Assembly (NCBI GenBank): GCA_019925095.2
Contig: JAHHIN020000030.1
Coordinates: 1,392,501 to 1,456,500, forward strand
DNA length: 64,000 bases
Source: Dendrolimus kikuchii
Lineage: Eukaryota; Arthropoda; Insecta; Lepidoptera; Lasiocampidae
Direction of reading: 5' to 3'
Position numbers and translations under genes: made by a program. Shown piece by piece: positions 23,003 through 33,600 of this stretch (position 1 is the first letter of the stretch; every line of letters begins with the position of its first letter). The notes under the pieces are model-generated. The model ran no database searches, had not been told where the DNA came from, and saw only the letters and a program-made list of their open reading frames with translations.

Positions 23003-24087
23003 ATGTCGCAGTCGGTGGGAGAGAAAGTCCCTCCTGATAGGGGGAGACATTCTTTAGGAATGGAAGTGGGCGAATCTTACGCTATTGGCCAAACTAAGGA
23101 GAAATTACGGGCTAAACGTTCTTTAGAGGCTCCTTCAAATACCCCCGAGAAAAGAATTTTGCCCCCTTCAGTCTCTATCCAACACACATACACCAGACCT
23201 GGATTTGAGGCAAACTCGGATCTCAGGTATTCTGAGTCTGACTCAGGCCCTTTTATTGTTTACGTTACGGGTCCCGATGCGGACCTGCCCAAATCATCCA
23301 ATAATATGCGCGCCCTTAAAATAGCCCAAATTATTTGCAACAGCAAAGTCTCAGGGGTTGACGAAATAAAAAATATAGCAAGAAACAAAATTTCTATTTA
23401 TTTTAAAACATTCTCTGAAGCTAACTCATTCTTATCCCACCCTGTCCTAGAGTTAAATAATCTTACAGCAATAATTCCCAGTTTCCAACTTACCCGTATG
23501 GGTGTAATTCATTCAATCCCTCTAGATTGGTCTTTGGAGGACTTGGTTTCATGGACTGAGTGCCGTCCAGAGTCTTCTATAGTAATTAAAGCGAGAAGAC
23601 TAAATAAAAAAAAACGTGTTGAAGATACAACCTGCTGGGAACCCACTGGTACTGTAGTTCTCACCTTTTTAGGCCAATCCATCCCAAGCCATGTTTATTG
23701 TTAAATGCTGTCGTTTCGGACACATTCGTGACAAATGCCGATCTAACTCACGCTGTTCTCGCTGTGCTGGCCCGCATGAAAATGCCACTTGCCAGGTACC
23801 TGAGGATAAAATTACTTGTTTGTTTTGTTCTGGTAATCATGCAGCCACTGACTCTAGATGCCCCGAACATGCACGCCAAAGAAACATTAAAGTCATAATG
23901 TCCACTGAAAATATTGGATATGTTGAGGCAGCCCGTAGATTTAAACCTGTTTGGACTTCATATGCTGACATTTCCTCAACAGTTCCAAACAAATCTGCCT
24001 ACATACCCTATCCCTCTCCTAATTCTGTTCCCTCACCTATGTGCCCTGAACCTTCCCCCAGTACTGTTCAGTCTGCACCAAATTCTT

Positions 24088-24126
<39 letters not shown>

Positions 24127-24770
24127 TGCAGGAGTTCAGCAGACAGGCAGACGGCCCACTAGATGGAAAGCGGTTACCATCGCCTATGGACATTTGCAAC
24201 AACAAAGGTGCTACAAATGCGCTGCTGCTCTCTTAAAGGAGACTGGAACCTGGTCACTAATGCCGGAACACAACACAAGGTTGTTATGGCGGCATACTCT
24301 AGACCAGGGGTGGTCGCCATCCAGTCGAGCAAATACTCTACCACCTGGCTGTGGGTTGTTTAGTCGCCTCTTACGACAGGCCGCCGGGCCGCAGGAAATT
24401 ATATTCTTTCTCCGTTCCTGCACGGATAAAAATATAGGAAATTCATAATTCATATAGGAAAACTATCTATATACATAGAAAACCTAGACAGGAGCTAGGT
24501 ACAACATATGATCATCTAGCCCATGCTAATATTGTCTCCTCGCCACCTTCCTCTTTACCAAATGGTTGTGCTCTTGGCGATAACTCCCCTAATATCTCTA
24601 CCGCTAATGATAATTTAGTACAAATTTTGTCAACAGCTTTAATTAACATATTTTCTAAATGTGGTGATATACAACCGTACAATGTCATAGATATGCTTCA
24701 AAAAATTATTACGTCACTTATAAACTCTTCTATCCAAAATGGCGAAGGTCCTTCAATGGAACTGTCTTAG
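23003..24770 (+). pseudogene. I-element ORF1 (gag-like), plus copy
   Basis: RNA-binding gag-like protein of an I-clade retrotransposon, about 485 residues when compared with the minus copy. The N-terminal half reads open from MSQSVGEKVPP to about 23704. About 53 bp are missing at that point relative to the minus copy, taking out the start of the first zinc knuckle and shifting the frame. The remaining knuckles (CSRCAGPHENATC, CLFCSGNHAATDSRC) follow to 24089. A SINE then interrupts the frame, and the C-terminal portion resumes after about 24449. The expected stop near 24770 overlaps the ORF2 start at 24739. Confidence 0.88.
24090..24440 (-). mobile_element. SINE-like retroposon copy 2, inside I-element ORF1
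   Basis: Minus-strand copy with a 30-odd base T run (poly(A) on the minus strand) and the full body. Comparison with the empty site in the minus I element (45815-45845) shows the insertion point directly. The flanks ATTCTTCA and ATTCATAATTCA may be an imperfect target duplication. Confidence 0.88.
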
Positions 24771-27700
24771 TGTTAATAATAAAAAACATGAAGTATCTTT
24801 TTTAATTAATCAGTTTAATCCTTACCTTTTTGCCCTCTCTGAAACATGGTTGAACCCTGGTTCTTTATTTCGAGTGCCTGGGTTTTCATGTATCCGAGAT
24901 GACAGACCGGATGGTTGGGCTGGTTGTGCTATTCTTGTTAGAAGAAATATTACATTCTCCCGTTTCACCCTCCCCCCTCACTCCCCAGATATTAATATTG
25001 TAGCTGTCCGTGGTCTTAATATAACATTTGTGTCTGTCTACACCCCTTACCCCAATGCTCTCCTCATACAAGAACTTTTCTCCCTCTTATGCCATCTTCC
25101 TGTCCCTCTCCTCATTCTAGGAGACCTAAATATCCGCCATACTTTGTGGGGTTCAGCTTCCTGTGATCCTATTGCTCCAGCATTTCTTGATATCTTAAAT
25201 GATCTAAACTTATGCATCATTAATGATGGATCCCCTACGCGTAGAGTCCCTCCCCTTCAAAATCCGAGTGCCCCTGACCTTACTTTATCCTCTCCCTCCA
25301 TAGCCTACTCTCTTTCATGGTCTGTTCTTTCTAACTGTTATGGAAGTGACCATCTCCCTATTCTTTGTTCCTTGCCTGATTCTTCACCCCCTCCTGTCAC
25401 TCCAACGCCTCTCTTGAGATTTAGACTCGCACTAGCTGACTGGCATAAGTTCTCTTCCTTGGTACAAAGTAAATTAAACTCTCTTCCTGATGTTTCTTCT
25501 CTGAATTTTACTTCCCTATATGATGAGTATGTATCTGCATTGACATCTGCTGCTGAGCAATCAATCCCCTTAAAAAACTCTGTAAAAAATAAAATTCCCT
25601 CCCCTGCTTGGTGGGATTCTGAATGTTCCGCTATAGTAAAAAAGCGCAAAGAAGCGGAGATTAAATTTACCAGGAGCCTCACATATGATAATTACTTAGA
25701 ATTTCAGAAAGTCTCTGCTTCCTCTAAAAGACTGTTGCGTTCAAAGAAAAAAAAAGGTTGGCAAGCCTTCTGCGAATCCCTTTCTCCTAGGACTCCAGCT
25801 TCTATGATATGGAAGAAAATAAAAACCTTTAGAAAGTCCCAAAGTCACGATAATATTAATTCCAATAATCCATCTTCCTGGCTTCCCAATTTCATGTACA
25901 AGCTTGCACCTCCTTTTGTTCCCCTTGAACCTTGTCCCCCCATCAGTTGTTCCCCTTCAGGTGAGTTGAATCCCATGAATTCTAAATTTTCCTTTGGAGA
26001 ACTATGCGCTGCCCTAGATCATCTCCGAGACTCTTCTCCTGGAGTAGACGGCATTACTTATTCCTTTGTAATTGAGTCCTGTGAATCTTCTAAGCATTTT
26101 CTACTGAACCTTCTGAATCAGATTTTTCTTTCCGGATCTATCCCAGAGTCTTGGAAAAAGCAAATAATTGTTCCAATATTAAAACCTGGCAAGGATGCTT
26201 CAGACTCTGATGCTTATAGACCTATAGCCTTATCTTCAGTCCTTGCTAAAATTATGGAGCATTTAATTAAAAATCGACTCGAGTGGATCGTAGAAAGCAA
26301 AGGCATATTAGCCAATAGCCAGTTTGGTTTTAGACGAGGTTTAGGTATAATGGACAGTCTCAGCCTTATTACCTCAGACATCAGATTAGCTTTTTCCCGA
26401 AATGAACATGTCGTAGGAGTCTTTTTAGACATAACGTCTGCATACGAGAACGTCAACCTTCAAATACTCAGGCAGAAGCTGCACAATCTGAGTATCCCCC
26501 CGAGGATTGTCAACATTGTTTCCAATATGTTCATGGAGAGATCAATCTCCGTCCGCGTTTCGGGTATCGACTCCCCCCCGCGTCTTGTATGGAAAGGTTT
26601 ACCCTAAGGCTCTGTCCTCAGCCCGATCCTCTATAACATTTATACGGCTGATTTAGAATCTTCTGTAAGCTGCTTTTGCAAAGCCCTTCAGTATGCCGAT
26701 GACATTGCTCTATATGCCACTTCTGACTCTTTCAGTGACGCTTCAAACCGTATCAATTCTGCTCTTTTTTATCTTAACTCATGGCTTTCAGAGCACGGTT
26801 TGTCACTTTCTGCTTCAAAAAGCTCGGCTGTAATATTCTCCCGCAAAAGAGATATTCCTGCCCTAGACATTCACATTAACAATCATCCAATCCAAATTGC
26901 TAACTCTGTTAAATTCCTAGGTGTCTTCCTCGATGCCAAACTTTCAGGCCTCCCCCATCTCAATTATATTTGCGCAAAAACAGAAAAAAATACTAACGTA
27001 ATTCGAGCCCTGTCAGGTGTTAGGTGGGGATCTCACCCCTATTGTCAGAAGCTGCTTTATAATGCCATAATCCGCAGCCATTTTGACTATGCCTGCTTCA
27101 TATTGGAACCCTGCAGTAAATCCGCTCTCATGAAACTGGAACGCATACAAGCCAAATGCTTCAGAATCATCACAGGCGCAATGAAATCTTCTCCAACAAA
27201 TGCCCTTCAGGTTGAGTGTGTAGACCCTCCTCTTGCTCTTCGCAGGCAGCTTCTGTCGGACAGATTCTTTTATAAAGTGATAGAGCTCTCAGATCATCCC
27301 CTTCTAGGTATCTTAGATCAACTCCTTCAAATTTCGTTCACATCTAGTTATTGGACTCACAAATGTCTTCCACTTCTTATAAATTCGTATAAGAAACTAG
27401 TAGATCTCCCTCTTGGCATTTTCCAGAATTATAAAAATCCTGTTTTTGAGTATTTTTTTTTTTTTTTTTTATTGCAGGAGATCAGCAGACAGGCAGACGG
27501 CCCACTTGATGGAAAGCGGTTACCATCGCCTATGGACATTTGCAACACCAAAGGTGCTACAAATGCGCTGCTGCTCTCTTAAGGGAAACTGGAACCTGAT
27601 CACTAATGCCGGAACACAACTCAAGGTTGTTATGGCGACATACTTTAGACCAGGGGTGGTAGCCATCCAGTCGGGCAAATGCCCTACCACCTGGCTGTGG

Positions 27701-28772
27701 GTTGTTAAGTCGCCTCTTACGACAGGCCGCCCGGCCGCAGGAAATTGTATTCTTTCTCCGTTCCTGCACGGATAAACGGATAAAGTCTAGTTTTGAAAGC
27801 CTTATTTATAAACCTAATGTTATTCTAAATCTAGATATTCACAAAAATTCTCCAGATGCTAATCAATTATTTTGTAAAATTACGCAGGATCGTTGGCCAG
27901 ACCACCTTCAGTTTTTCACCGATGCATCACGGCTATCTCAAAATGGCCCTGTTGGTTCAGCTATTTGGATTCCCAAATACAAAATTATTTTAAATTTCAA
28001 AATTCCTCCTCCTAGCTCTGTGTTCACTGGCGAATCAATCGCTATTCTAGAAGCCGTCCTTTATATTGAATCCCATAACATAAGTAAATCTATCATTTTT
28101 ACTGATTCCTTAAGCTCCCTACAGGATATCTCAAAATTACCTTTACATGCTAAACATAACTTTGTCATCTCCCTAAAAATAAAGGAAGCCCTCTTTCGTT
28201 GTCACTCGTCTGGTTTAGATATAGTACTTGCCTGGATCCCAGGTCACTGTGGAATTGGTGGAAATGAGATTGCCGACTGTTGCGCCAAGGAAGCTGTCTG
28301 TTCGGGTAGTAACAAATATAATAAATGCTTTCCCCGCGATTTACGTTCTCTCGCGCGGCCCCAGATGTTTGAGACTTGGAATGGTATCTGGCAACAGTCC
28401 CGTCTGACTGTTGGCAGATACTACGGTAGTTTGCAACCAACATTACGTCCCAAACCTTGGTTCTTCAACTATAGAAAACTACCCAAAAAAGTTATATCAA
28501 CTATAATTCGCCTGCGTCTTGGCCACTGTTGCTGTCCTGTATTTCTTGCAAAATTAAGGATTCGCGATAATTCTCTCTGTGAGTGCGGCTTAGCTGACGG
28601 CTCTGTCCATCACATTTTTTTCGAATGTCCCAAAATAGTTTCTCCCCTCTACAGTATATTACTCAAAGATTTTCCCCGACCGGTCAATGTGGACTTTCTT
28701 CTTACCCTAGCTGATAGTAGACATATACATATATTATCAAAGTTTTTAACAATAAATAACATCTATCTCTAA
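24739..28772 (+). pseudogene. I-element ORF2 (endonuclease, RT, RNase H), plus copy
   Basis: Replicase of an I-clade LINE. Apurinic-type endonuclease at residues 1-220: QWNCLSVNNKKHE, SETWL, LGDLNIRHTLWG and GSDHLPIL. RT follows: SSPGVDGITYSFV, SDAYRPIALSS, NSQFGFRRG, VGVFLDITSAYENV (motif A), then GLP and a TAA stop at 26605-26607 where the conserved Q of motif B is expected. The same frame continues GSVLSPILYNIYTADL, QYADDIALY (motif C, catalytic DD) and KFLGVFLDAKL. A SINE interrupts at 27451. The RNase H domain follows (FFTDASRLS, FTGESIAILEA, FTDSLSSL, WIPGHCGIGGNEIAD), then a Cys-rich end (CECGLADGSVHHIFFEC). Apart from the TAA and the SINE the frame is open, so decay is slight. It overlaps ORF1 by about 32 nt in another frame. 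Confidence 0.92.
27451..27785 (-). mobile_element. SINE-like retroposon copy 3, inside I-element ORF2
   Basis: Minus-strand copy between TGTTTTTGAG and TCTAGTTTTG, which are adjacent in the minus I element near 42834. No clear target duplication is visible, which is unusual for a retroposon. Confidence 0.88.
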
Positions 28773-28975
28773 TGTAGTTAGTCTAACACTCTATGTTTTG
28801 TGTTGTCCTCAGGATCTCAGAAAGTGATTTGGAAGATCACCGATCAAATTTTTCTTTTCGCATTTATACTCTTATATGCACCTGACATTTTACCACCTAC
28901 TGTGACATTGGCCAAATCAATGCAAACCGCGTTAGAGCCATAATCCAAAGAAGAAGAAGAAGAATATATTTTTTA

Positions 28976-29060
28976 TTTTGATTTTTTTATGATTCGGAAT
29001 TAAAAATACATACAGCCCAAAATTTTCACCCTTCTACCTCTAGCGGAATCCCGCGTTCTT
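28976..29060 (+). repeat. Dispersed repeat, right part, split by the I element
   Basis: Likely continuation of the 22675-22845 repeat after the I-element insertion: AAAATACATACAGCCCAAAA, TTTTCACCC and TCTACC. Confidence 0.5.
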
Positions 29061-29705
29061 TTGAGCTATACTCAAATATGGCGGGCAGCGTACATTTTCA
29101 TTTTTATTATTATCAATGTATGTCTGTCAAGACGACGGGCCATAAAAATGCCCCGGACTTTTGGAGGGCTTGCGTGAGGCCATGGGAAGGCCAACACCTA
29201 AGAGGCCCCTTGACAAGTTTAATGTTAATGTGGCGTGACACTGACCGACGATTATCCCTTTCTACACCATATACTAATACACCCAAGGACATGCCCCGGC
29301 CAGTGTACGACTATTGTGGGAACTGAGAACAAAAACTACCAGGCTATGTGGGTGAACTGGTAGTGGTACTAGGGTCTGGGAATATGGGAACTATGGCGTC
29401 TGCCTGTCGCAATGTTCAGGGAACATGGAAAAATGGACAGACGGTGACTCGCCACTACCTGCATGGGCAACATGGGTGTGAGTGGCTAAGGGGTGTAGAG
29501 AGGTGGGCTGCAGGTTCACCGAAGCTACTTCTGACGTGATGCAATTTATCACTTCCACCCCTGGAGCTTCAGTCTTAGCTCTAGTGGTCCACTCTGTGCC
29601 GGCTGGCTAAGGCTGGCAAAGGCAAGCACGGGGAGCCTTGGCTTATTGTTATTATTATTTTTTATTGTTAAGTGTCGCATTTTTAGAAATAAATATTTTC
29701 TTTCT
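29061..29705 (+). repeat. GC-rich probable retroposon 3' region, unclassified
   Basis: Noticeably GC-richer than the flanks, with no convincing protein (ORFs of 82 and 63 codons only). It ends with TTATTGTTATTATTATT, then AGAAATAAATATTTTCTTTC, which resembles a 3' UTR with a poly(A) signal. I do not recognise the family. Confidence 0.4.
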
Positions 29706-29882
29706 TTCATATGACAAATGTTATGGTGCGGTCATTTCAAGTTTGAACCTAAACCGGATACCAGGTCCTCAATAAAAGAGAGAGCATCAAGCTTAAGGGT
29801 AACTATCTATTTCTGTGTTAATCAATTTAGTCTTTTGAGAAATAATTGTCCTAAACCTAAATAATGAGAAAGAAATTCTTAC

Positions 29883-30068
29883 TCAAATCAATTTTCTCCA
29901 GTACAATGCGAACTTCTCTTTCTAGTATGCTCTTCAGGATCGTGCTTGGTAGAGGTGTATCATCACCTGAATCTGTGCCACACTCGACATCTGCGATGTC
30001 TACATCTTCCTCCTGATGTGAAGCCGAGCAATCTGAGAAAATAATTTCTGTATCAACTTTTATTTCCT
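29883..30068 (-). CDS. Exon 4 of the zinc-finger gene: acidic segment
   Basis: Minus-strand exon of 186 nt, phase 1 at both ends. It reads EEIKVDTEIIFSDCSAS, then an acidic stretch (HQEEDVDIADVECGTDSGDD), then TPLPSTILKSILEREVRIVL and EKIDL. The acceptor is CCGCAG (30074-30069) and the donor is GTAAGAAT (from 29882). A stop lies only about nine bases upstream of the acceptor in the same frame, which supports the boundary. No domain is recognised; acidic linkers are common between ZAD and zinc fingers. The acceptor has no pyrimidine tract because a SINE lies directly upstream. Confidence 0.62.
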
Positions 30069-30676
30069 CTGCGGTTTAATTCTTTTTTTTTTATTACTGA
30101 AGCACAGCAGACAGGCTCACAACCCAACTGTTATGGGAAGTTGTTACTACCTATGGACACTAGCAATACCAGAGGTGCTGCCAGCCTTGAAGGAAAAATT
30201 GCAGCCTGACCGCTGTTGCCGGAACACAACTCAAGGTTGTAGGGCAAAAAACTAGACCAGGGGTGGTCGCCATTTAGACGGGCAAATACCCTACCACCTA
30301 ACTGTGGGTTGTTTTGTCACCTCTTACAACAGGCCACCCCAACACAGGAAATTTTATTCAATAGAAAACCAAAACCATCCCAGTCCAGTACAGCTCTACC
30401 ACATCAAAACTTATACAATATGCAACTATGTATCTTTATAGTCATTTCATAGTATTCAAGGATCTTTTCTACTAGAAAAGATCCTTGTCAAACGCCTCAC
30501 AGTATTCCACGAGACAACACTATTTTTAAAATGAAGTACCATGGCAGAACATGCATGGCATTTATATTAAGTTAATATTTTTATTTTAGTTAATTTTCAT
30601 TTAAAACAATGTAAATTTAAAACTTTTAGAAATAAATCAACTTTGAATTGTAATTAAGTTTGTATCTATAACTTGC
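30069..30676 (-). other. Intron 3 of the zinc-finger gene, GC-AG type
   Basis: The donor reads GAAG|GCAAGT, a strong match for the rare GC donor class, and the acceptor is CCGCAG. Splicing here keeps the frame (phase 1 on both sides). The intron contains a diverged SINE. Confidence 0.55.
30078..30362 (-). mobile_element. SINE-like retroposon copy 4, diverged
   Basis: Minus-strand copy with many differences and small gaps from the others: ACAGGCTCACAACCCAACTG instead of the usual AGACGGCCCACTTGATGG. Its poly(A) end sits about ten bases from the exon 4 acceptor. Confidence 0.75.
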
Positions 30677-31148
30677 CTTCTATCTCTTCTTTAATGTTAA
30701 TAACATTCTCTTCTTCATTGATCCTGTCACTTACTCCTATGTTTTCTTTTTCAGTTTCTTCCACAATATTGTCTCCTTCTTCTTCTTTGATGTTAATATC
30801 ATTATCTTCTTCATTGTCACCTGCACTTACTCCTACATTTTCTTTTTCAGTTTCTTCCACAATATTGTCTCCTTGCTCTTCTTTGATGTTAATGACATTT
30901 TCTTCTTCATTGACCCTGTCACATACTCCTACATTTTCTTTTTCAGTGTCCTCCACAATATTGCCTTCTTCTTCATTGATGTTAATGACATCCTGTTCTT
31001 CATTATCCTTTTGACTTATAGCTTCATTTTCTTTTTTTCTTTTTTCCACAGTTTTTGCTTTAAATTGTTTACACTCCAATATATACAAGTTTTCAATGAC
31101 ACACTTATAATCATACTCCTGTCTCAGACTATTAATCAATTGTGATTG
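30677..31148 (-). CDS. Exon 3 of the zinc-finger gene: ZAD end and acidic 32-residue repeats
   Basis: Minus-strand exon of 472 nt, phase 0 in and phase 1 out. The acceptor is TTGAATTTCAG just above 31148. It reads QSQLINSLRQEYDYKCV, a short basic stretch (KTVEKRKKENEA), and about 3.4 copies of a 32-residue acidic repeat of the type NEEENVINIKEE...NIVEETEKENVGVS. Each repeat holds INIKEE or a variant, close to the SUMO-attachment consensus (hydrophobic-K-x-E). Without splicing the frame ends at a stop near 30666; the GC donor at 30676 avoids it. The 96-bp DNA repeats are near-identical, so repeat number may vary between individuals. Confidence 0.65.
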
Positions 31149-31181
31149 CTGAAATTCAAATAACTATTGTAAGTATTAAAT

Positions 31182-31330
31182 GGAATATTTTCTTAAGTTT
31201 TCGTAACTAGTATACATAATAATACTATGTTTTAACGGTTTTAAGCACGGTAATTTATTTGATTTTTAATATTCCGACGTTTCGGTCCCTTATCAGTAGA
31301 TGTGATCACGGAAGACAAAGATGTCAAGTC
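31182..31330. mobile_element. Hairpin-family element, one-armed copy
   Basis: Begins ATATTTTCTTAAGTTTTCG, continues ATGTTTTAACGGTTTTAAGC, CCGACGTTTCGG and GATGTGATCACGGAAGAC. It matches the left arms at 2032 and 49495 but lacks the return arm. Confidence 0.65.
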
Positions 31331-31532
31331 AAAGAGTATTGTTAAAGTTTTATTTAGCCTACCGTCAACTTGTTTATTTTAATTATTTAGCTTTGTTTAT
31401 GGTTATTATTACACAAGAGTTCCAAAAGCAAACAACCTACACAGCGAAGGATTTGGAGTAACATGTTGAATGTGCAAGTGCCTTTAACAGGATGTTATTA
31501 GAGGAGTGCAAATCGAAAGTATGTGGTGTTTT

Positions 31533-31850
31533 TTTTTTTTTTTAGTTGCAGTAGATCAACAGACAGGCAGACGGCCCACTTGATGGAAAGCGGTTACCAT
31601 CGCCTATGGACATTTGCAACACCAAAGTTGCTACAAATGCGCTGCTCTCTTAAGGGAGACTGGAACCTGGTCACTAATGCCAGAAAACAACTCAAGGTTG
31701 TTATGGCGACATACTTTAGATCAGGGGTGGTAGCCATCCAGTCGGGCAAATGCCCTACCACCTGGCTGTGGGTTGTTAAGTCGCCTCTTACGACAGGCCG
31801 CCCGGCCGCAGGAAATTGAATTCTTTTTTCGTTCCTGCACGGATAAAAAT
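31533..31850 (-). mobile_element. SINE-like retroposon copy 5
   Basis: Full-length minus-strand copy with a T run at 31530-31545, the shared body, and the 5' end CCGTGCAGGAACGAAAAAAG. Confidence 0.85.
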
Positions 31851-32075
31851 ATGAAGGAAGTTGAAACATTCCATAATGTTATTCTTAACATTTATAAACT
31901 ATGTATTTGTCATGAGTAAATTTTGTAAATTTTTATCTTCATGACTATGGTAATATGGAGCAGATAGCAAACTGCATTTAGGCAGCTCCTAAAGACAAAC
32001 AAGCAAATCAATTTCGCCTTGAAATGCGACAATATACAAAAAAACTTACAATAAATAATTCAAATAAAACCTTAC

Positions 32076-32210
32076 TTTCAAACCATCATCGATGAAAACT
32101 GTGAGCAACTCCTCAGCTTTCTGAGCCCTCTTCATCAACTGATGTGCCCTTCTGAGCTGTGCACCGCATATGTAGCACACGAGGAGCGGTTTCCAATCAT
32201 TAGTATTAAA
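32076..32210 (-). CDS. Exon 2 of the zinc-finger gene: ZAD-like domain
   Basis: Minus-strand exon of 135 nt, 45 codons, phase 0 at both ends, with acceptor TTGCAG and donor GTAAGG. It reads NDWKPLLVCYICGAQLRRAHQ, then LMKRAQKAEELLTVFIDDGLK. The CYIC pair followed by a helical Leu/Arg-rich segment is the second half of the zinc-finger-associated domain (ZAD, zf-AD) as it appears in many lepidopteran C2H2 proteins, where it serves dimerisation. The first zinc-ligand pair is not clear; exon 1 offers only C2 and C9. Together with the downstream C2H2 array this supports a ZAD-ZNF transcription factor. Confidence 0.68.
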
Positions 32211-32304
32211 CTGCAATTGGAGACAGCACTTTTAGATTGGCAATTTGAATGTATTGAACCATAATGTAACAAGAGGTATAAAATAAAATAAAAATAGCCA
32301 TTAC

Positions 32305-32376
32305 CGCTGAAAAAACACAGTCTACAACTAAGTCTACGTCGGACAGTCTGCATTGAGTCTTGGACGAGGAGCACAT
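32305..32376 (-). CDS. Exon 1 of the zinc-finger gene, with start codon
   Basis: ATG at 32376, then 24 codons reading MCSSSKTQCRLSDVDLVV and DCVFSA up to a donor GCG|GTAATG. The phase-0 junction joins exon 2 in frame after a 94-bp intron. The start is inferred from frame and from the SDVDLVVDCV pattern, which usually precedes the CYIC pair in lepidopteran ZAD proteins. An upstream exon cannot be excluded. Confidence 0.55.
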
Positions 32377-32764
32377 AATATATTGTAGTCGATAATTACT
32401 GCTTGATAATCACAGTATTCTTAGAGGGCAAATTGCTGCTCGACACCTGACAAGCGTGGATGCAACTCTTGGAGTTGTCCTAATATACTTGTGTATTATT
32501 GTGCAATATTTAATATCGTAATTGTGATAATCGTAGTGTAATAAACTTTGATTATAATATTTCAGATTATTATTGTGTTATTCTCGGTGCATCATTCGTT
32601 CACTCCCGGCGTGAACCCGACATATATGAATCAGGTTTCAACTAAACAATAATTTATGTTTCTATATAAACAATTAATTACAAAAAAAATTAAAATTATA
32701 CAAAAATTACATAAAATGTCTATTTAAATGAAGTCAAGGTAAATCTATAGCTTCTTTATACAGG
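32377..32764. other. Upstream of the zinc-finger gene; possible LTR fragment
   Basis: The plus strand has GTGTAATAAACTTTGATTAT near 32538 and CACTCCCGGCGTGAACCCGA near 32602, an arrangement like the end of an LTR with a primer-site-like sequence. No second copy is in the window, so this is weak. The promoter of the zinc-finger gene would lie here. Confidence 0.3.
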
Positions 32765-33600
32765 AATTTTAAGTAGTGGGGTGGTGAAGTGGGGAGGGGG
32801 GAGGCATACTTGCCTTTACTACAACCCCTAAGGTCCGGAGATCTTGAATTTTTTTTTTTTTAATAAACATAACCTCACTTATGTTCACTGATTTTTTCGC
32901 TAATGTTGCACTTCTATTATAGGTCCGAAATTGAAAAATCCTTTCAAAGTTCAAAAAAAAGCCAGTAATCAACATAAAAAGAGCCAATATAACCCAAAAA
33001 CCAACTTAATTGGATAAAAATGAAGAAAAAACACAATAGAGCACATTTATATACACTACAAGAGTAACCATTCAAAATGGCGACCAATAAAGACGATATT
33101 TTTTTTTACGTAATCGCATGAATTTATATTTAATCAATATTTAAAAAAAATTCAACAGTGTATTTAATAATAAAATTGATATCATTAATATATTGATTCA
33201 TTGTCATATTAAAAGCCAACTTGCTAGTCGTCCACTACATTGATAAATAAAACAAATGTTTCATATGAGACTTTCAAGGCGTCCTAACTGTCTGTGTGTA
33301 CAAAAAAAATAGTAAATGGTTACAGTCGGTTCTGGCACTCGCCGGCCGCTGCCGCGGCACGCTCGCTTCGCTCGCTCGGCTCGTGCGCTTTGGTCTGAAT
33401 ATCACCTAACATAACCGACTGTTTGTGTATAAAATAAATAGTAAATGGTCACCAGTCGTTTCTGGCACTCGCCGGCCGTTGCCGCGGCACGCTCGCTTCG
33501 CTCGCTCGGCTCGTGCGCTTTGGTCTGAATATCACCTAACATAACCGACAGTTTGTGTATAAAATAAATAGAAAATCGAAGTTATTATAAAACACAGCAC
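32765..33600. repeat. Palindrome-family repeat with tandem duplication of its core
   Basis: 32770-33090 matches 1810-2290. The 33300-33580 part holds two tandem units of about 130 bp, each with GGCACTCGCCGGCCG, GCTCGCTTCGCTCGCTCGGC and TGCGCTTTGGTCTGAATATC. Confidence 0.75.

Larger units (their letters stand above)
22834..28975 (+). mobile_element. Full-length I-clade LINE, plus copy, 12-bp target-site duplication
   Basis: The element spans 22846-28963 between copies of ATATATTTTTTA at 22834-22845 and 28964-28975. It starts GAAAGTGACAGGTGACATTC and ends in (GAA)n rather than poly(A), as I-clade elements end in short repeats. Two SINEs (24090-24440, 27451-27785) are inserted in it. The minus copy at 41656-47132 begins and ends at the same element positions. 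Confidence 0.92.
21869..29882 (-). other. Intron 4 of the zinc-finger gene (8.0 kb)
   Basis: Donor GTAAGAAT at 29882-29875 and acceptor TTACTTTCAG at 21878-21869, phase 1 at both ends. It holds the plus-strand I element and other repeats. Between 21880 and 22670 I see no gene. Confidence 0.6.
31149..32075 (-). other. Intron 2 of the zinc-finger gene
   Basis: Donor AAA|GTAAGG at 32075, acceptor TTTGAATTTCAG at 31149, phase 0. It contains a hairpin-family element (31182-31330) and SINE copy 5. Confidence 0.6.

Noticed and set aside
30673..31145. Plus-strand Ser/Leu- and Phe-rich ORFs
   Set aside because: They are the reverse of the acidic repeats in the minus-strand zinc-finger exon.
32405..32640. 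Solo LTR of a gypsy or BEL element
   Set aside because: It has LTR-like words but no second copy, no defined ends and no target duplication, so it is kept only as a weak note.
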